From: Candidatus Binataceae bacterium
GTDB taxonomy: Bacteria > Desulfobacterota > Binatia > Binatales > Binataceae
Reading direction: 5' to 3'
Assembly (NCBI GenBank): GCA_036495685.1
Contig: DASXMJ010000038.1
Span: 1 to 64,000 of the forward strand
Length of the DNA stretch: 64,000 bases
The number at the start of each line of letters is the position of its first letter. The first letter of the stretch is position 1. A program made the position numbers and the translations under genes. The notes below the pieces were generated by a model. The model was not told the DNA's origin, did not search any database, and saw only the letters and a list, made by a program, of their open reading frames with translations. Positions 17,505 to 25,627 of this stretch are shown in pieces.

Positions 17505-17622
17505 TGGTTTTTCCTCCAATGGTTCATAGGTTGGAATCGAAGCTGCGCTCATTTCACTGGTGCGCGGCGGGATTGTAGCATCGGACCGGCAAAAACGGGC
17601 ACCGCCCCGACCATGGTGTTTT

Positions 17623-18513
17623 ATGGCTAACCAGACCTGGATCGAAGTCGCCCTCAATGGAGCGTGGACCCGGCGGGCGCAACCGCGAATTCCGGTTACC
17701 GCCGACGAGATCGTGCGCGAGGGGATCGATTGTGTCCGCTCAGGTGCGGCGATCGTGCACGCGCATACCCTCGACCCGCAGACCGGCCGTCAGAACAACG
17801 ACATCGAAAACTGTACCGCCTTCATCTCCGGCATCAGGACGCAGGTCGATGCAATCGTCTACCCTACAGCGGTTCCCCCGCCGCATTGCACCGACTGGCG
17901 GCAACGCTACGAAACCATCGTCGAACTGGCGAGGCGCGGTCTAGCGGAGTGGGGCTTTATCGATCCAGGCTCCGTCAACCTCTGGCGCGCCGATACTCCA
18001 GCCGCCTCCGCGTACGGCGACGATCGCGCGATTTATACGAATTCACCGGGCTTCGTCGAATACGCCATGCAGCTCGCGGAAAACCATCGGTTCCATCCCG
18101 CCTTTGCCTGCTACGAGCCCGGATTCGTGCGCCACGGCGCAATGCTCCATCGCCGGCATCCGCGCACCCCGGTGCCGATCTACCGCTTCATGTTGTCTTC
18201 CTCGTGGACCTTCAGTTTCCCGCCCGAGGTTTGGGCCCTGGAAGCATATGTGAAGCTCGTGGAGCAGGCCGCGCCCGGCGCGCCCTGGATGGTGGCCGGG
18301 CTCGGCGTCGACGTGCTCCCCCTGATACCTGCGGTGGTCGCGATGGGTGGTCACGTCCGTGTTGGCCTCGAGGATGCGCCGTATGGTTCCGCGCGCTCCA
18401 ACGTGGAGTTGGTAGACGCCGCCGTCACCGCCATCCAGAGGGCCGGTAGCGAGCCGGCAACCGCCGCCGAGGTGCGCAAGACGTTGGCTCTCTGCAAGCC
18501 TCCGTCCGCTTGA
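17623..18513 (+). CDS. Beta-keto acid cleavage enzyme (BKACE, DUF849)
   Basis: The start is ATG 17623 (MANQTWIEVAL), giving 296 residues. It has the BKACE pattern: first strand WIEVALNGAW, the zinc-site segment AAIVHAHTLDPQTG (His-x-His), and the C-terminal VGLEDAPYG block. BKACEs are TIM-barrel zinc enzymes that condense a beta-keto acid with acetyl-CoA to release acetoacetate and a new acyl-CoA (Kce in lysine fermentation is the type example). The usual HxHxR has Thr in place of Arg, so the substrate may be unusual. It is the first gene of an operon with a MaoC hydratase and a CitE-like lyase. Confidence 0.85.
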   Translation: MANQTWIEVALNGAWTRRAQPRIPVTADEIVREGIDCVRSGAAIVHAHTLDPQTGRQNNDIENCTAFISGIRTQVDAIVYPTAVPPPHCTDWRQRYETIVELARRGLAEWGFIDPGSVNLWRADTPAASAYGDDRAIYTNSPGFVEYAMQLAENHRFHPAFACYEPGFVRHGAMLHRRHPRTPVPIYRFMLSSSWTFSFPPEVWALEAYVKLVEQAAPGAPWMVAGLGVDVLPLIPAVVAMGGHVRVGLEDAPYGSARSNVELVDAAVTAIQRAGSEPATAAEVRKTLALCKPPSA

Positions 18514-18558
18514 GAGAGCCTTTGGCCTCCGCTACTAGAGTCATGGGAGACAGATGAA

Positions 18559-19011
18559 ATGAGCGGACTTTATTTTGACGAGTTCAAGGTCGGCCAGGTA
18601 TTCCACCACGCCATCACCCGCACCGTTACGGAAACCGACAATTTGCTCTTCACCACGCTGACCCACAATCCCCAGCCGCTGCATCTCGATGTGGAGTTCG
18701 TCAAGCAGACGGAGTTCGGACAGCGGCTGGTCAACAGCATCTTTACACTCGGCCTAATGATCGGGGTTTCGGTCGGCGATACCACCTTAGGTACCACGAT
18801 AGCGAACCTTGGCATGACCGATGTGCGCTTCACCCACCCAGTCTTCATCGGCGATACCCTGCGCTCGCAAAGCACGGTGCTGGAGATGCGCCCCAGCAAG
18901 TCACGGCCCGATGCCGGCGTCGTGGTCTTTGAGCATAAGTGCCTTAACCAGCGCGATGAGGAAGTGGGCTACTGCAAGCGATCGGCGCTGATGCACAGGA
19001 GGACGAAGTAG
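18559..19011 (+). CDS. MaoC-type acyl-CoA hydratase, itaconyl/mesaconyl-CoA hydratase-like
   Basis: This 150-residue protein shows [20 protein letters not shown] followed by [11 protein letters not shown], a signature of the MaoC subgroup acting on C5 dicarboxyl-CoA esters (itaconyl-CoA and mesaconyl-CoA hydratases). The His and following Asp of the active-site loop are present. A GGAG lies before the ATG. Only 7 bp separate it from the CitE-like gene downstream, and 45 bp from BKACE upstream. In the bacterial itaconate route, a MaoC hydratase (Ich) and a CitE lyase (Ccl) act in sequence; this pair has the same layout. The assignment to that exact substrate is inference. Confidence 0.82.
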   Translation: MSGLYFDEFKVGQVFHHAITRTVTETDNLLFTTLTHNPQPLHLDVEFVKQTEFGQRLVNSIFTLGLMIGVSVGDTTLGTTIANLGMTDVRFTHPVFIGDTLRSQSTVLEMRPSKSRPDAGVVVFEHKCLNQRDEEVGYCKRSALMHRRTK

Positions 19012-19018
19012 GTTCATC

Positions 19019-19879
19019 ATGCGTTCGTTACTGTTCGTTCCCGGAGACAGCGAGCGCAAGCTCGCCAAGGGCGAGACCGTGGGCGCCGATGCACTGGTGC
19101 TTGACCTGGAGGACTCGGTTTCCGCCGACCGAATCGAGATCGCGCGCGCGATGGTACGCGACTTCCTACAGGGCCATCGCGATCGCTCGAGGACTCGTCT
19201 GTGGGTACGGGTGAATCCTCTCTCCACCGAAAAGGCGCTCCCCGACCTCGCCGCGATAGTCGCAGGCGCGCCCGATGGAGTCTTGCTACCCAAGGTCAAT
19301 AGTGCTGCCGAGCTGGCTCTGCTCGATAACTATCTGACCGCACTTGAGGTTCGTGAAGGCGTTGCGCGCGGCTCGATCCGAGTCTTGCTGGTGGCGACCG
19401 AGACCGCTCGCTCGATGTTCAATCTCGGAGGTTTCGGTGGGATAACGCCCCGGTTGTGGGGAATGACATGGGGCGCGGAGGATCTTCCGGCCGCCCTGGG
19501 TGCCACCACCAATCGCGACGAATCGGGAGAGTTGGAATTTACCTATCGACTCGCCCGCTCCCTGTGTCTGCTGGCCGCCGTGGCTGCCGAAGTTGAGCCC
19601 ATAGATACGGTGTTTACCGATTTTAAGGATGCGAAGGGTCTACTGCGGGAAGCTCAGGCCGCGCGCCGTGCGGGCTTCACCGGCAAAATCGCAATCCATC
19701 CCGACCAGGTCGAACCGATAAACCATTCATTTACTCCATCTGCGGACGAGATTGAGTATGCACAACGTGTCGTGAAAGCATTCTCGTCCGGGGCCGGAAC
19801 CGTCGCACTGGACGGCAAGATGCTGGATATGCCGCATCTCAAACAGGCTCAGCGGGTTCTTCGAGGTGTGAACAAGTGA
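19019..19879 (+). CDS. HpcH/HpaI aldolase, CitE-like acyl-CoA lyase
   Basis: This 286-residue TIM-barrel protein starts MRSLLFVPGD, the hallmark of CitE-like lyases. Other family residues are LVLDLEDSV (metal-site acid), the Arg of RVNPLST, the ATETARS segment with its Glu, and KIAIHPDQV. Such enzymes cleave malyl-, citramalyl- or methylmalyl-CoA with Mg2+. Placed directly after an itaconyl-CoA-hydratase-like MaoC protein, citramalyl-CoA lyase (acetyl-CoA plus pyruvate) is the best guess, but L-malyl-CoA lyase cannot be excluded. No other citrate lyase subunits are nearby, which fits a stand-alone lyase. It is the last gene of the operon. Confidence 0.87.
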   Translation: MRSLLFVPGDSERKLAKGETVGADALVLDLEDSVSADRIEIARAMVRDFLQGHRDRSRTRLWVRVNPLSTEKALPDLAAIVAGAPDGVLLPKVNSAAELALLDNYLTALEVREGVARGSIRVLLVATETARSMFNLGGFGGITPRLWGMTWGAEDLPAALGATTNRDESGELEFTYRLARSLCLLAAVAAEVEPIDTVFTDFKDAKGLLREAQAARRAGFTGKIAIHPDQVEPINHSFTPSADEIEYAQRVVKAFSSGAGTVALDGKMLDMPHLKQAQRVLRGVNK

Positions 19880-20146
19880 TCCCCAAAGGGCACTTTCCGA
19901 GGAGGGCCGACCTGGATATGCTGGGGCAAAGGGGTTTGGTTTATTAAACCAATTGAGGGGCGTTTTGACTCATTAGGACCATCAGTAATATCAATCGCGA
20001 AGAAAAACAGAAGTTTCAGTCAATTTTCGCAAGACTAGCACAGTACTGAATCTTTCTGACCTCCAGACCGAGATTGGGGGTTCGGTCAGTCAATGCATAT
20101 TGAACTGGCCGGTATTGAGGTGATCGCGAGAAAGGTTTGGTGAAAA
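19880..20146. other. AT-richer intergenic region upstream of the sulfotransferase
   Basis: This 267-bp gap is clearly richer in A and T than its neighbours, especially about 19940-20070. It contains one strong palindrome (listed separately) and probably the promoter of the sulfotransferase gene. No ORF, RNA gene or terminator hairpin is recognisable. Confidence 0.5.
19936..19952. promoter_or_regulatory. Candidate operator palindrome
   Basis: The 17-base sequence TTGGTTTATTAAACCAA is a perfect inverted repeat of 8-base arms around one central base. Its length and symmetry fit a site for a dimeric helix-turn-helix repressor (TetR-like or similar). It lies about 195 bp before the sulfotransferase start and 57 bp after the CitE stop. 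No regulator gene is adjacent, so the binding protein is unknown. Confidence 0.4.
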
Positions 20147-21439
20147 GTGGGGCTTCTTCCTTCAGCTTCCTTCAATCTTCCAGCCCGACTGTTTCGGGGT
20201 CTCGACCGCTTTGCCGATCATCTCGGGTTGTTTCGACGGCCGGTACCGCCCGAAAAGCTTGTCGACTTGGCCCGGCGCCGGTCCGGTCTCGACGATTTCG
20301 GGGAGTGGTCGTTCGAGGAACCGCTCGCGGTGCTGTTGCGGTCTTACTATGAAGAGGCGAATCTTAGCGCTTTCGGCCGGATCGCGGTCCGTTGGGATAT
20401 GTTGCGTTTTCTGTCCAATCTGCTCCGGCTCCGAGAGGAGGAGAAAAAAAATCCCGCGGTCCTCGAGGAGCGGATAGATCGACCCATATTCGTGCTGGGG
20501 TTGCCGCGCAGTGGAACTACCTTCCTGCATAATCTGCTAGCGGACGATCCGGGAAATCTCACTCCTCGCTGCTGGCAGACGGTCTTTCCCTATCCGATTG
20601 GGGCGCAAAAGAACGGCTCACGCGACCGACGGCCGGAACTGACCGCGCGGCAGTACTCACAGTTTCTCATGCTGGCGCCGGAACTACCGAGCCTGCACCC
20701 ACTTGACGCCCACGCGGCCCAGGAATGTATCGAAATCACCGGACACGTGTTTCGGAGCCTGCGTTTCGATACTACCCACTACATACCGTCTTTCCAGCTA
20801 TGGCTCGAAGACGTGGGTCATCTTGAGGCGTATCGGTTTCACAAACGCTTCCTACAGCATCTTCAGCATCAGAACGGTGCTGGGCAATGGATCCTGAAGA
20901 GCCCCGATCACATTTTCGCCCTCAAGGCCTTGTGCGAGGTCTATCCGGACGCGCGATTCGTGTTCGTGCATCGGGATCCCATGAAAGTCCTGCCGTCGGT
21001 CGCGCGACTGACCGAAATTCTCCGCCAGCCCTTCACCCGCAAGATTGATCGTCTGCAAATCGGCCGGCAGGTCAGCAGTCGCTGGGAGCTAGGGTCGAAA
21101 CTGCTTGTCGAGGCGGCCGATTGGCTCAAATCTTCGCCAGAGCGCATCGTGCATATTCGTTACAAGGATCTGGTGAGAGATCCGTACGCGATCGTGACCG
21201 ACCTGTATCACCACTTTGGAATGACTTTAAGCGGACGGGGCGAGCAAGGTCTCAAACGCTCCATCGCTGAGCGGCCCGATGGCGGTTATGGCCGCAATTC
21301 GTATCGCTTCGAGGACTACGGCCTCAACCCGGCTGCCGAGCGGAAACATCACAGCGCCTATATGGCGCATTTTCGGATGCAGCCCGAAGAGCCTTCGAGC
21401 CGCGCCGTCACCGACTCAAGCGTTCGTCTGGCGGTTTAG
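20147..21439 (+). CDS. Sulfotransferase family protein (Sulfotransfer_3)
   Basis: The start is GTG 20147, giving 430 residues; upstream the frame has no better start. The PAPS 5'-phosphosulfate loop reads FVLGLPRSGTTFLHN, and the 3'-phosphate site reads RFVFVHRDPMKVLPS with the conserved Arg and Ser. No membrane segment or signal peptide is seen, so it is cytosolic. These bacterial proteins transfer sulfate from PAPS to alcohols or lipids, but many relatives have no known substrate, and no PAPS-synthesis genes are in the window. It is monocistronic and convergent with the thioesterase-like gene. Confidence 0.88.
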   Translation: MGLLPSASFNLPARLFRGLDRFADHLGLFRRPVPPEKLVDLARRRSGLDDFGEWSFEEPLAVLLRSYYEEANLSAFGRIAVRWDMLRFLSNLLRLREEEKKNPAVLEERIDRPIFVLGLPRSGTTFLHNLLADDPGNLTPRCWQTVFPYPIGAQKNGSRDRRPELTARQYSQFLMLAPELPSLHPLDAHAAQECIEITGHVFRSLRFDTTHYIPSFQLWLEDVGHLEAYRFHKRFLQHLQHQNGAGQWILKSPDHIFALKALCEVYPDARFVFVHRDPMKVLPSVARLTEILRQPFTRKIDRLQIGRQVSSRWELGSKLLVEAADWLKSSPERIVHIRYKDLVRDPYAIVTDLYHHFGMTLSGRGEQGLKRSIAERPDGGYGRNSYRFEDYGLNPAAERKHHSAYMAHFRMQPEEPSSRAVTDSSVRLAV

Positions 21440-21547
21440 CGCAAATTCAGAGCAGTCCCTGATTCGCGCAGCCTGGATATACGGCGATTCTGCGAGGAAG
21501 CTGCGAGCTCTGCCTTTTTTGTGCGCGCCGGCAGACGTCGCGGCTTC

Positions 21548-22474
21548 TTAGCTATGTTGCAGGAGCGTCAGTTCGACCGCGGTGGTCGGCGATCCAGTGG
21601 GGTCCCCTTCCTTAATGAATGCCCCCGTCAGGGTCAGCGGTGCTTCACTGCGAAACCAGGCCGCGCGTCGATACCCTTCGCCGCGAAAACACGGCTTTCG
21701 GTAAACCACCCGCGTGCGTGCGAAATAGAGACGCGCCAGGTCGTGACCCGCGCGCTTCAGTGAATCGGCCAGGAATTCTTCCATGGCGCGCAGGTAAGCT
21801 GTCCCGTTCACGTGCCGGTTCGGATCAGTGTGGCCGTAGTGCCATACGTGGCTCTCCGAATCGGCAAAATCCGGCTGGCATGCAAAATCCGCCATCGATT
21901 CGACTACCGGAATGCTGATTTCGCGAGACGGATGGGCTCCTAGACCGAGATCGGCCGGCAATTCGGTTACCCGCCGGCGCGCCGGATCAGGATCGTAGCG
22001 CGTGAACACGTTGACCATGCGCGAGCTGCCCAGAAACGTCCCCTCGCCGTTGCGCAACGTGTGACGGCCCTCGCGCGCGATATTGCGGGTGTCGCCGCTC
22101 GCGTCCACGTTCCGCGCCAGCCACGACTTGCCGGTTACCTCGATTCGCTCGGATGCTTCGCAGGGAACATCAGCGGTTTCGTACTCGACATAGACCAGGG
22201 GCGCGAAGATCCCGCCCAGGTTGGAATGGTCATGAACGCTAGCCAAAATCCGCGTCCACGGAGCAAAGTGCGATCGCCCGGTATAGGCGGAGACCGCCGA
22301 TAGACGAATCGTCATCCGCTCCGTCAAATCCTGAAAATGTACCGGCTCCCGAAAGCGCGAACGAACAATCCGATCTGCTCCGATGCGAGGTTTCCTTGCC
22401 ATCGGCGACAGCGTAGCCAGTTCACTACTACCGCTCAACGACGGCGTCCGCTTTGCGAGCCCGCCCCAAGTCAT
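21548..22474 (-). CDS. Double hot-dog protein, acyl-ACP thioesterase-like
   Basis: This is 308 residues from ATG 22474 (AGGA upstream); an ATG at 22402 is an alternative that drops a low-complexity leader. The C-terminal half holds HTDPNRHVNGTAYLRAMEEF, close to the D-x-N-x-HVN-x3-Y motif of FatA/FatB acyl-ACP thioesterases. The N-terminal half looks like a second hot-dog repeat (LVYVEYETADV, RIEVTGKSWLARN). No signal peptide. The likely activity is hydrolysis of an acyl-ACP or acyl-CoA. The gap of 127 bp to the copper operon upstream makes co-transcription possible but unproven. Confidence 0.6.
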   Translation of the reverse strand: MTWGGLAKRTPSLSGSSELATLSPMARKPRIGADRIVRSRFREPVHFQDLTERMTIRLSAVSAYTGRSHFAPWTRILASVHDHSNLGGIFAPLVYVEYETADVPCEASERIEVTGKSWLARNVDASGDTRNIAREGRHTLRNGEGTFLGSSRMVNVFTRYDPDPARRRVTELPADLGLGAHPSREISIPVVESMADFACQPDFADSESHVWHYGHTDPNRHVNGTAYLRAMEEFLADSLKRAGHDLARLYFARTRVVYRKPCFRGEGYRRAAWFRSEAPLTLTGAFIKEGDPTGSPTTAVELTLLQHS

Positions 22475-22601
22475 AGCGGTCCTGTCCGCGAACTCGCACG
22501 CTCAAGCAGGCTGCCCTCTATCGCTATCCACCACGCGTGGTCGCGCGATACGGCATCCTCGAGCGCTCCCGCGCCGCTGACGAACCTCGAACGACTGCGG
22601 G

Positions 22602-23045
22602 TCACAAAGCCGGCTTTGGGGCCACGCTTCGCGTCGCGATTCGGTAAAGCACCGCACAGCCGGCAGCCAGCAGCAGGTCACGCCCCAGGTCGACCCACGG
22701 ATTCGCACCCACCGCGCTGGTTCCGAAGCAACCGCAATTGACGGTTATCCCGCGCGCCAGCGCCAGGGCGAGCGCGATAGAGTACAGACTCGCCATTAAC
22801 AGCAGCCCCAGCGCGCCAAGGCGCTTCTGCCAGCCGGTCAGCACCATCGCTCCCGCCCCGATTTCGAAGGGCACAATCGAAAGCATGAACGGGACAATCA
22901 CCGCGCCGGGCAGGATCCGAAATGACGCAACGCTGTCAGCGAATTCAATGCCCTCATTGCGCTTGGCCCAACCCGCATAGATGAAGACCCCCCCGATTAC
23001 CAGGCGAAGCATCCATTCGAGGTACTTTGAAGATCGTCGGGTCAT
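22602..23045 (-). CDS. MauE/DoxX-family membrane protein
   Basis: Start ATG 23045 overlaps the stop of the rhodanese gene in an ATGA, giving 147 residues. Four hydrophobic helices are visible, and the loop VNCGCFG carries the Cys pair typical of MauE proteins, which are thought to help disulfide formation or heme and quinone-cofactor maturation in the periplasm. The first helix MLRLVIGGVFIYAGWAK fits DoxX/MauE. It is the last gene of the copper operon, next to a rhodanese, which suggests a shared thiol-redox role. Confidence 0.8.
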   Translation of the reverse strand: MTRRSSKYLEWMLRLVIGGVFIYAGWAKRNEGIEFADSVASFRILPGAVIVPFMLSIVPFEIGAGAMVLTGWQKRLGALGLLLMASLYSIALALALARGITVNCGCFGTSAVGANPWVDLGRDLLLAAGCAVLYRIATRSVAPKPAL

Positions 23046-23638
23046 TTCTCGACTGGTAGTCCGGCTTCCGTCCATCCCGACCATCCCTTGGTGAACACGC
23101 GCACCTGCGAGAACCCGAGGCTCAGCAACGCGCTAGCGACCATCCGGCTGTCGTGGCAATCGCCCCCTGAGCAATAGACGACAATCGATTTGTCCTTTGA
23201 CGCGTCCAGGGTCGGGCGCAGGCGTCGGTAATCCGCAGCGAAATCATCACGCGACAGATTCAACGCACCCGGAATGTGGCCCTGTTGGTAGAATGGCGCC
23301 GCACGCGCATCCAGGATGATGGTCTGATGGTCTCCGACCACGTTGCGGAACTGATCGAGTGAAATCGTATCCGCGTCGGACAGGCGAAACGCGGGTGCCT
23401 CGACCAGCGTGGTGAGTTCTGCCGCCAGGCGCTGCTCCGGAGTCTGATAGACGAGCGGCAGCGGTGACGCGCGAAGATAGTTGATCGTCAGGCCGGCCAG
23501 CAGCGAGGCCAGGGCGAGGCAGATCACGCCCACGATATCGCGCGTGAAAGTCCCGCTTCTGGGCGGGCCCGTCTCCCCCACGTGCGCGACCGGAGCAGGC
23601 TTAGGAGGATGTTGGCCGGTCAGAGATGCACTTTCCAT
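23042..23638 (-). CDS. Membrane-anchored rhodanese domain protein
   Basis: This is 198 residues from ATG 23638, whose start lies inside the end of the SCO gene (19-bp overlap). Residues about 33-55 are a single transmembrane helix (DIVGVICLALASLLAGLTI), leaving the rhodanese domain probably outside the cytoplasm. The domain has the second-strand LDARAAPFYQQGHIPGAL and the active-site loop VVYCSGGDC with the catalytic Cys. Rhodaneses transfer sulfane sulfur or bind metal thiolates. Tight overlap with SCO and MauE genes ties it to copper or thiol handling. Confidence 0.87.
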   Translation of the reverse strand: MESASLTGQHPPKPAPVAHVGETGPPRSGTFTRDIVGVICLALASLLAGLTINYLRASPLPLVYQTPEQRLAAELTTLVEAPAFRLSDADTISLDQFRNVVGDHQTIILDARAAPFYQQGHIPGALNLSRDDFAADYRRLRPTLDASKDKSIVVYCSGGDCHDSRMVASALLSLGFSQVRVFTKGWSGWTEAGLPVEK

Positions 23639-24282
23639 TGGGGGTGATCTTCCGCCGAAGCCGATCCGGTTTCCGCCGCTCGCCGGATGTCGCTCGACAC
23701 CAGCGCCGGCTCCGCGTGCGAAGCGGCGTATTGATAGAGCTGTCGCCCGTCCGGTCCGACCAGAAAAAATTCCAGCACGTGATCTACCGTACCGTCGGCC
23801 TCGCGCTGGCGAACGAGTTTGAACTGATTCATCAGCTGCTCGATGTCCGCGGGCGAGCCGGTCAGAAACAGCCACCCATCCTGATTTGCCCCTTGTTGCT
23901 TGGCGTAGTTGAGCAGCTCGGCGGGCCCGTCATGCTCTGGATCGACCGTAACTGAGACGAACCAGACCTTGCTGGCGAGCAGCGGCCCAAGCCGATTCGC
24001 AATCAGTCGCATCCGCGACGTCAGCATCAAGCACGGCCCCGGACAGCTAGTGTAGATAAAATCGAACAGAACCGGTTTCCCCTTGAGCGAGGCCAGCGAG
24101 ACTTTTTTGCCGTATTGGTCGGTAAGCGTGAGATTCGGCAGGCAGTCGCCGGTGCTCGAAGGCGAGTACGCTCCCGTCCGCTCCACTCCACGGTTGCATC
24201 CGACCGCAACCAGTCCCACGACCAGGGTTGCGGCCAGGAGCAGACCGATACGCGTCGAAAATCGAGTTGAATCGTTGGTCAC
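23620..24282 (-). CDS. SCO1/SenC family copper chaperone (lipoprotein)
   Basis: This 220-residue protein has a lipobox LVAVGCNRG (Cys29), so it is probably anchored to the periplasmic face. The thioredoxin-like domain carries the copper motif CPGPC (Cys80 and Cys84) and the ligand His168 (VDH), the full SCO copper site. SCO proteins deliver copper to, or reduce cysteines of, the CuA site of cytochrome oxidase or other cuproenzymes. It lies 5 bp after the CopD stop. No oxidase genes are present in the window. Confidence 0.92.
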   Translation of the reverse strand: MTNDSTRFSTRIGLLLAATLVVGLVAVGCNRGVERTGAYSPSSTGDCLPNLTLTDQYGKKVSLASLKGKPVLFDFIYTSCPGPCLMLTSRMRLIANRLGPLLASKVWFVSVTVDPEHDGPAELLNYAKQQGANQDGWLFLTGSPADIEQLMNQFKLVRQREADGTVDHVLEFFLVGPDGRQLYQYAASHAEPALVSSDIRRAAETGSASAEDHPQWKVHL

Positions 24283-24287
24283 GGTTT

Positions 24288-25247
24288 CTACCCCGTGGAG
24301 GTCCGGTAAATTCCCGAGGATGGTGAGTAAAGAGTATCCATCGCCATCCCGGGATGCGACATCATATGGCCTCTTGCGGGCGGGGTGTTCGCGAGGAGCG
24401 CCGCAAGGCCCACGACCACGACCCCCAAAACCAGCGATTCAATTCCCACGTTGCGCAACAGGATTCGCTGGGTACTGGAGGCGGCGACGTCCGGTATCAG
24501 GCGCTCACGGTTGTAGGCTCCTATTGAGAGCACCGCGCAGAACACTACCACCTTGACTATCAGGGTTCGTCCATAGCTTGAGAACAGCAAACGGTCGACG
24601 CCGAAGCCCAGTCCCTGGTACGCGGTGTAAGCTCCGCTGAGCACCAGCGCTGCGACACTCCATGCAGCTATCGTCGATACCACCCGTGCCGCCCGCGCTA
24701 CCCAGTCCGAGGAAGGTTGCGCCCGGCGGGTTACTATCCAGAGTCCCAGCAACGCACCGATCCAGCTTCCGGCCGCGGCTTCATGAACCAGGTAGATGAG
24801 AATGGCTATGCTTCCATGGTCCACCGCGTGACCGAGCTGTGCTTCACAGAACATGAGCACGGCGCCGAGGCTCGCCAGCGCCACTGCCCGGGCGGTGCTT
24901 GCCAGCGGTGCAAAGACGCAGACTAGCAGCAGCGCCGCGACTATCAGTGCCCAGCGCCACACTTCACCTGAGTGCGTTTGGGTCATGACCTCGGGGACGA
25001 GGGGAAGTGCCTCGCGCCACGATACTCCCGCCATTTCGGCGGTAAGCTTGAGCACCATGATCGGCGAAACAAAAAAAATCGCGATGGCCATCAGGCGCCA
25101 TGCCGGCAACAGGGCCGCTATGGTCGAGTCGGCGGGGCAGCCGTCGAAACCGCGTACCGCGAGCACGAAGGTCGCCGTCCCGAAAGTTGCTGCCGATGCG
25201 AACACGAGCGGCCACTCCAGGAGTGCTCTGCCGTAGAGTGCTTCCAT
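24288..25247 (-). CDS. CopD-family copper transport membrane protein
   Basis: The start is ATG 25247 (MEALYGRALLEW), two bases after the CopC stop, giving 319 residues; a longer frame to 25322 overlaps CopC. About eight hydrophobic helices are visible. Conserved polar residues of CopD include the H-x-GE region (QTHSGEVWRW), GHAVDH and LVHEAAAGSWIGALLGLW, with His residues likely to bind copper. A Met/His-rich tail (RGHMMSHPGMAMD) adds another possible copper site. CopD is an inner-membrane protein thought to import copper with CopC. The context supports this. Confidence 0.88.
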   Translation of the reverse strand: MEALYGRALLEWPLVFASAATFGTATFVLAVRGFDGCPADSTIAALLPAWRLMAIAIFFVSPIMVLKLTAEMAGVSWREALPLVPEVMTQTHSGEVWRWALIVAALLLVCVFAPLASTARAVALASLGAVLMFCEAQLGHAVDHGSIAILIYLVHEAAAGSWIGALLGLWIVTRRAQPSSDWVARAARVVSTIAAWSVAALVLSGAYTAYQGLGFGVDRLLFSSYGRTLIVKVVVFCAVLSIGAYNRERLIPDVAASSTQRILLRNVGIESLVLGVVVVGLAALLANTPPARGHMMSHPGMAMDTLYSPSSGIYRTSTG

Positions 25248-25249
25248 CG

Positions 25250-25627
25250 TCAGGAGCCGCTGGCGACGCTGAAGGAATAAGAGCCTTCGGTGTGATGCGT
25301 GTCGATTCCGACTACGCGCCATTTCACGAGATAGTTCCCCGGCTTGAGCCGGGGAACCTTGACGGCCAGGATGTAACCATCGTCACTGACGGTGGGTGCT
25401 CCCTGCGCGAGATTTTGCCCGCTTGAGTCGATGACCGCGAGTTGCGCGAAGAGTTTCTCAATGGGCGCGTCATACTTGATCCGTACCTCGGAGGGCGGCT
25501 CATTGAGGGTTTGGCCGGCGGCCGGAGCCTCCGACTCGGGGAAGGAGTGAGCCGAGACCAGCGCCGTGCTGGCGGCCAGGACACTCAGCAGTCCCGCGGT
25601 CGCCGCCATTAAAGTGGAAGCTCTCAT
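25250..25627 (-). CDS. CopC periplasmic copper-binding protein
   Basis: This 125-residue protein has a signal peptide (about 1-26) whose predicted cleavage after VSA leaves His as the first mature residue (HSFPESEAP). The C-terminus carries GIDTHHTEGSYSF, the D-x-H part of the CopC Cu(II) site. These match the histidine-brace type site of CopC. The immunoglobulin-like strand pattern (VRIKYDAPIE) is intact. The start overlaps the stop of the upstream barrel gene in an ATGA, and the next gene is CopD, the usual partner. Confidence 0.93.
   Translation of the reverse strand: MRASTLMAATAGLLSVLAASTALVSAHSFPESEAPAAGQTLNEPPSEVRIKYDAPIEKLFAQLAVIDSSGQNLAQGAPTVSDDGYILAVKVPRLKPGNYLVKWRVVGIDTHHTEGSYSFSVASGS

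Noticed and set aside
21440-21547. Terminator between sulfotransferase and thioesterase-like genes
   Set aside because: A TTTTTT run follows AGCTGCGAGCT, but only about four base pairs form, too weak to call.
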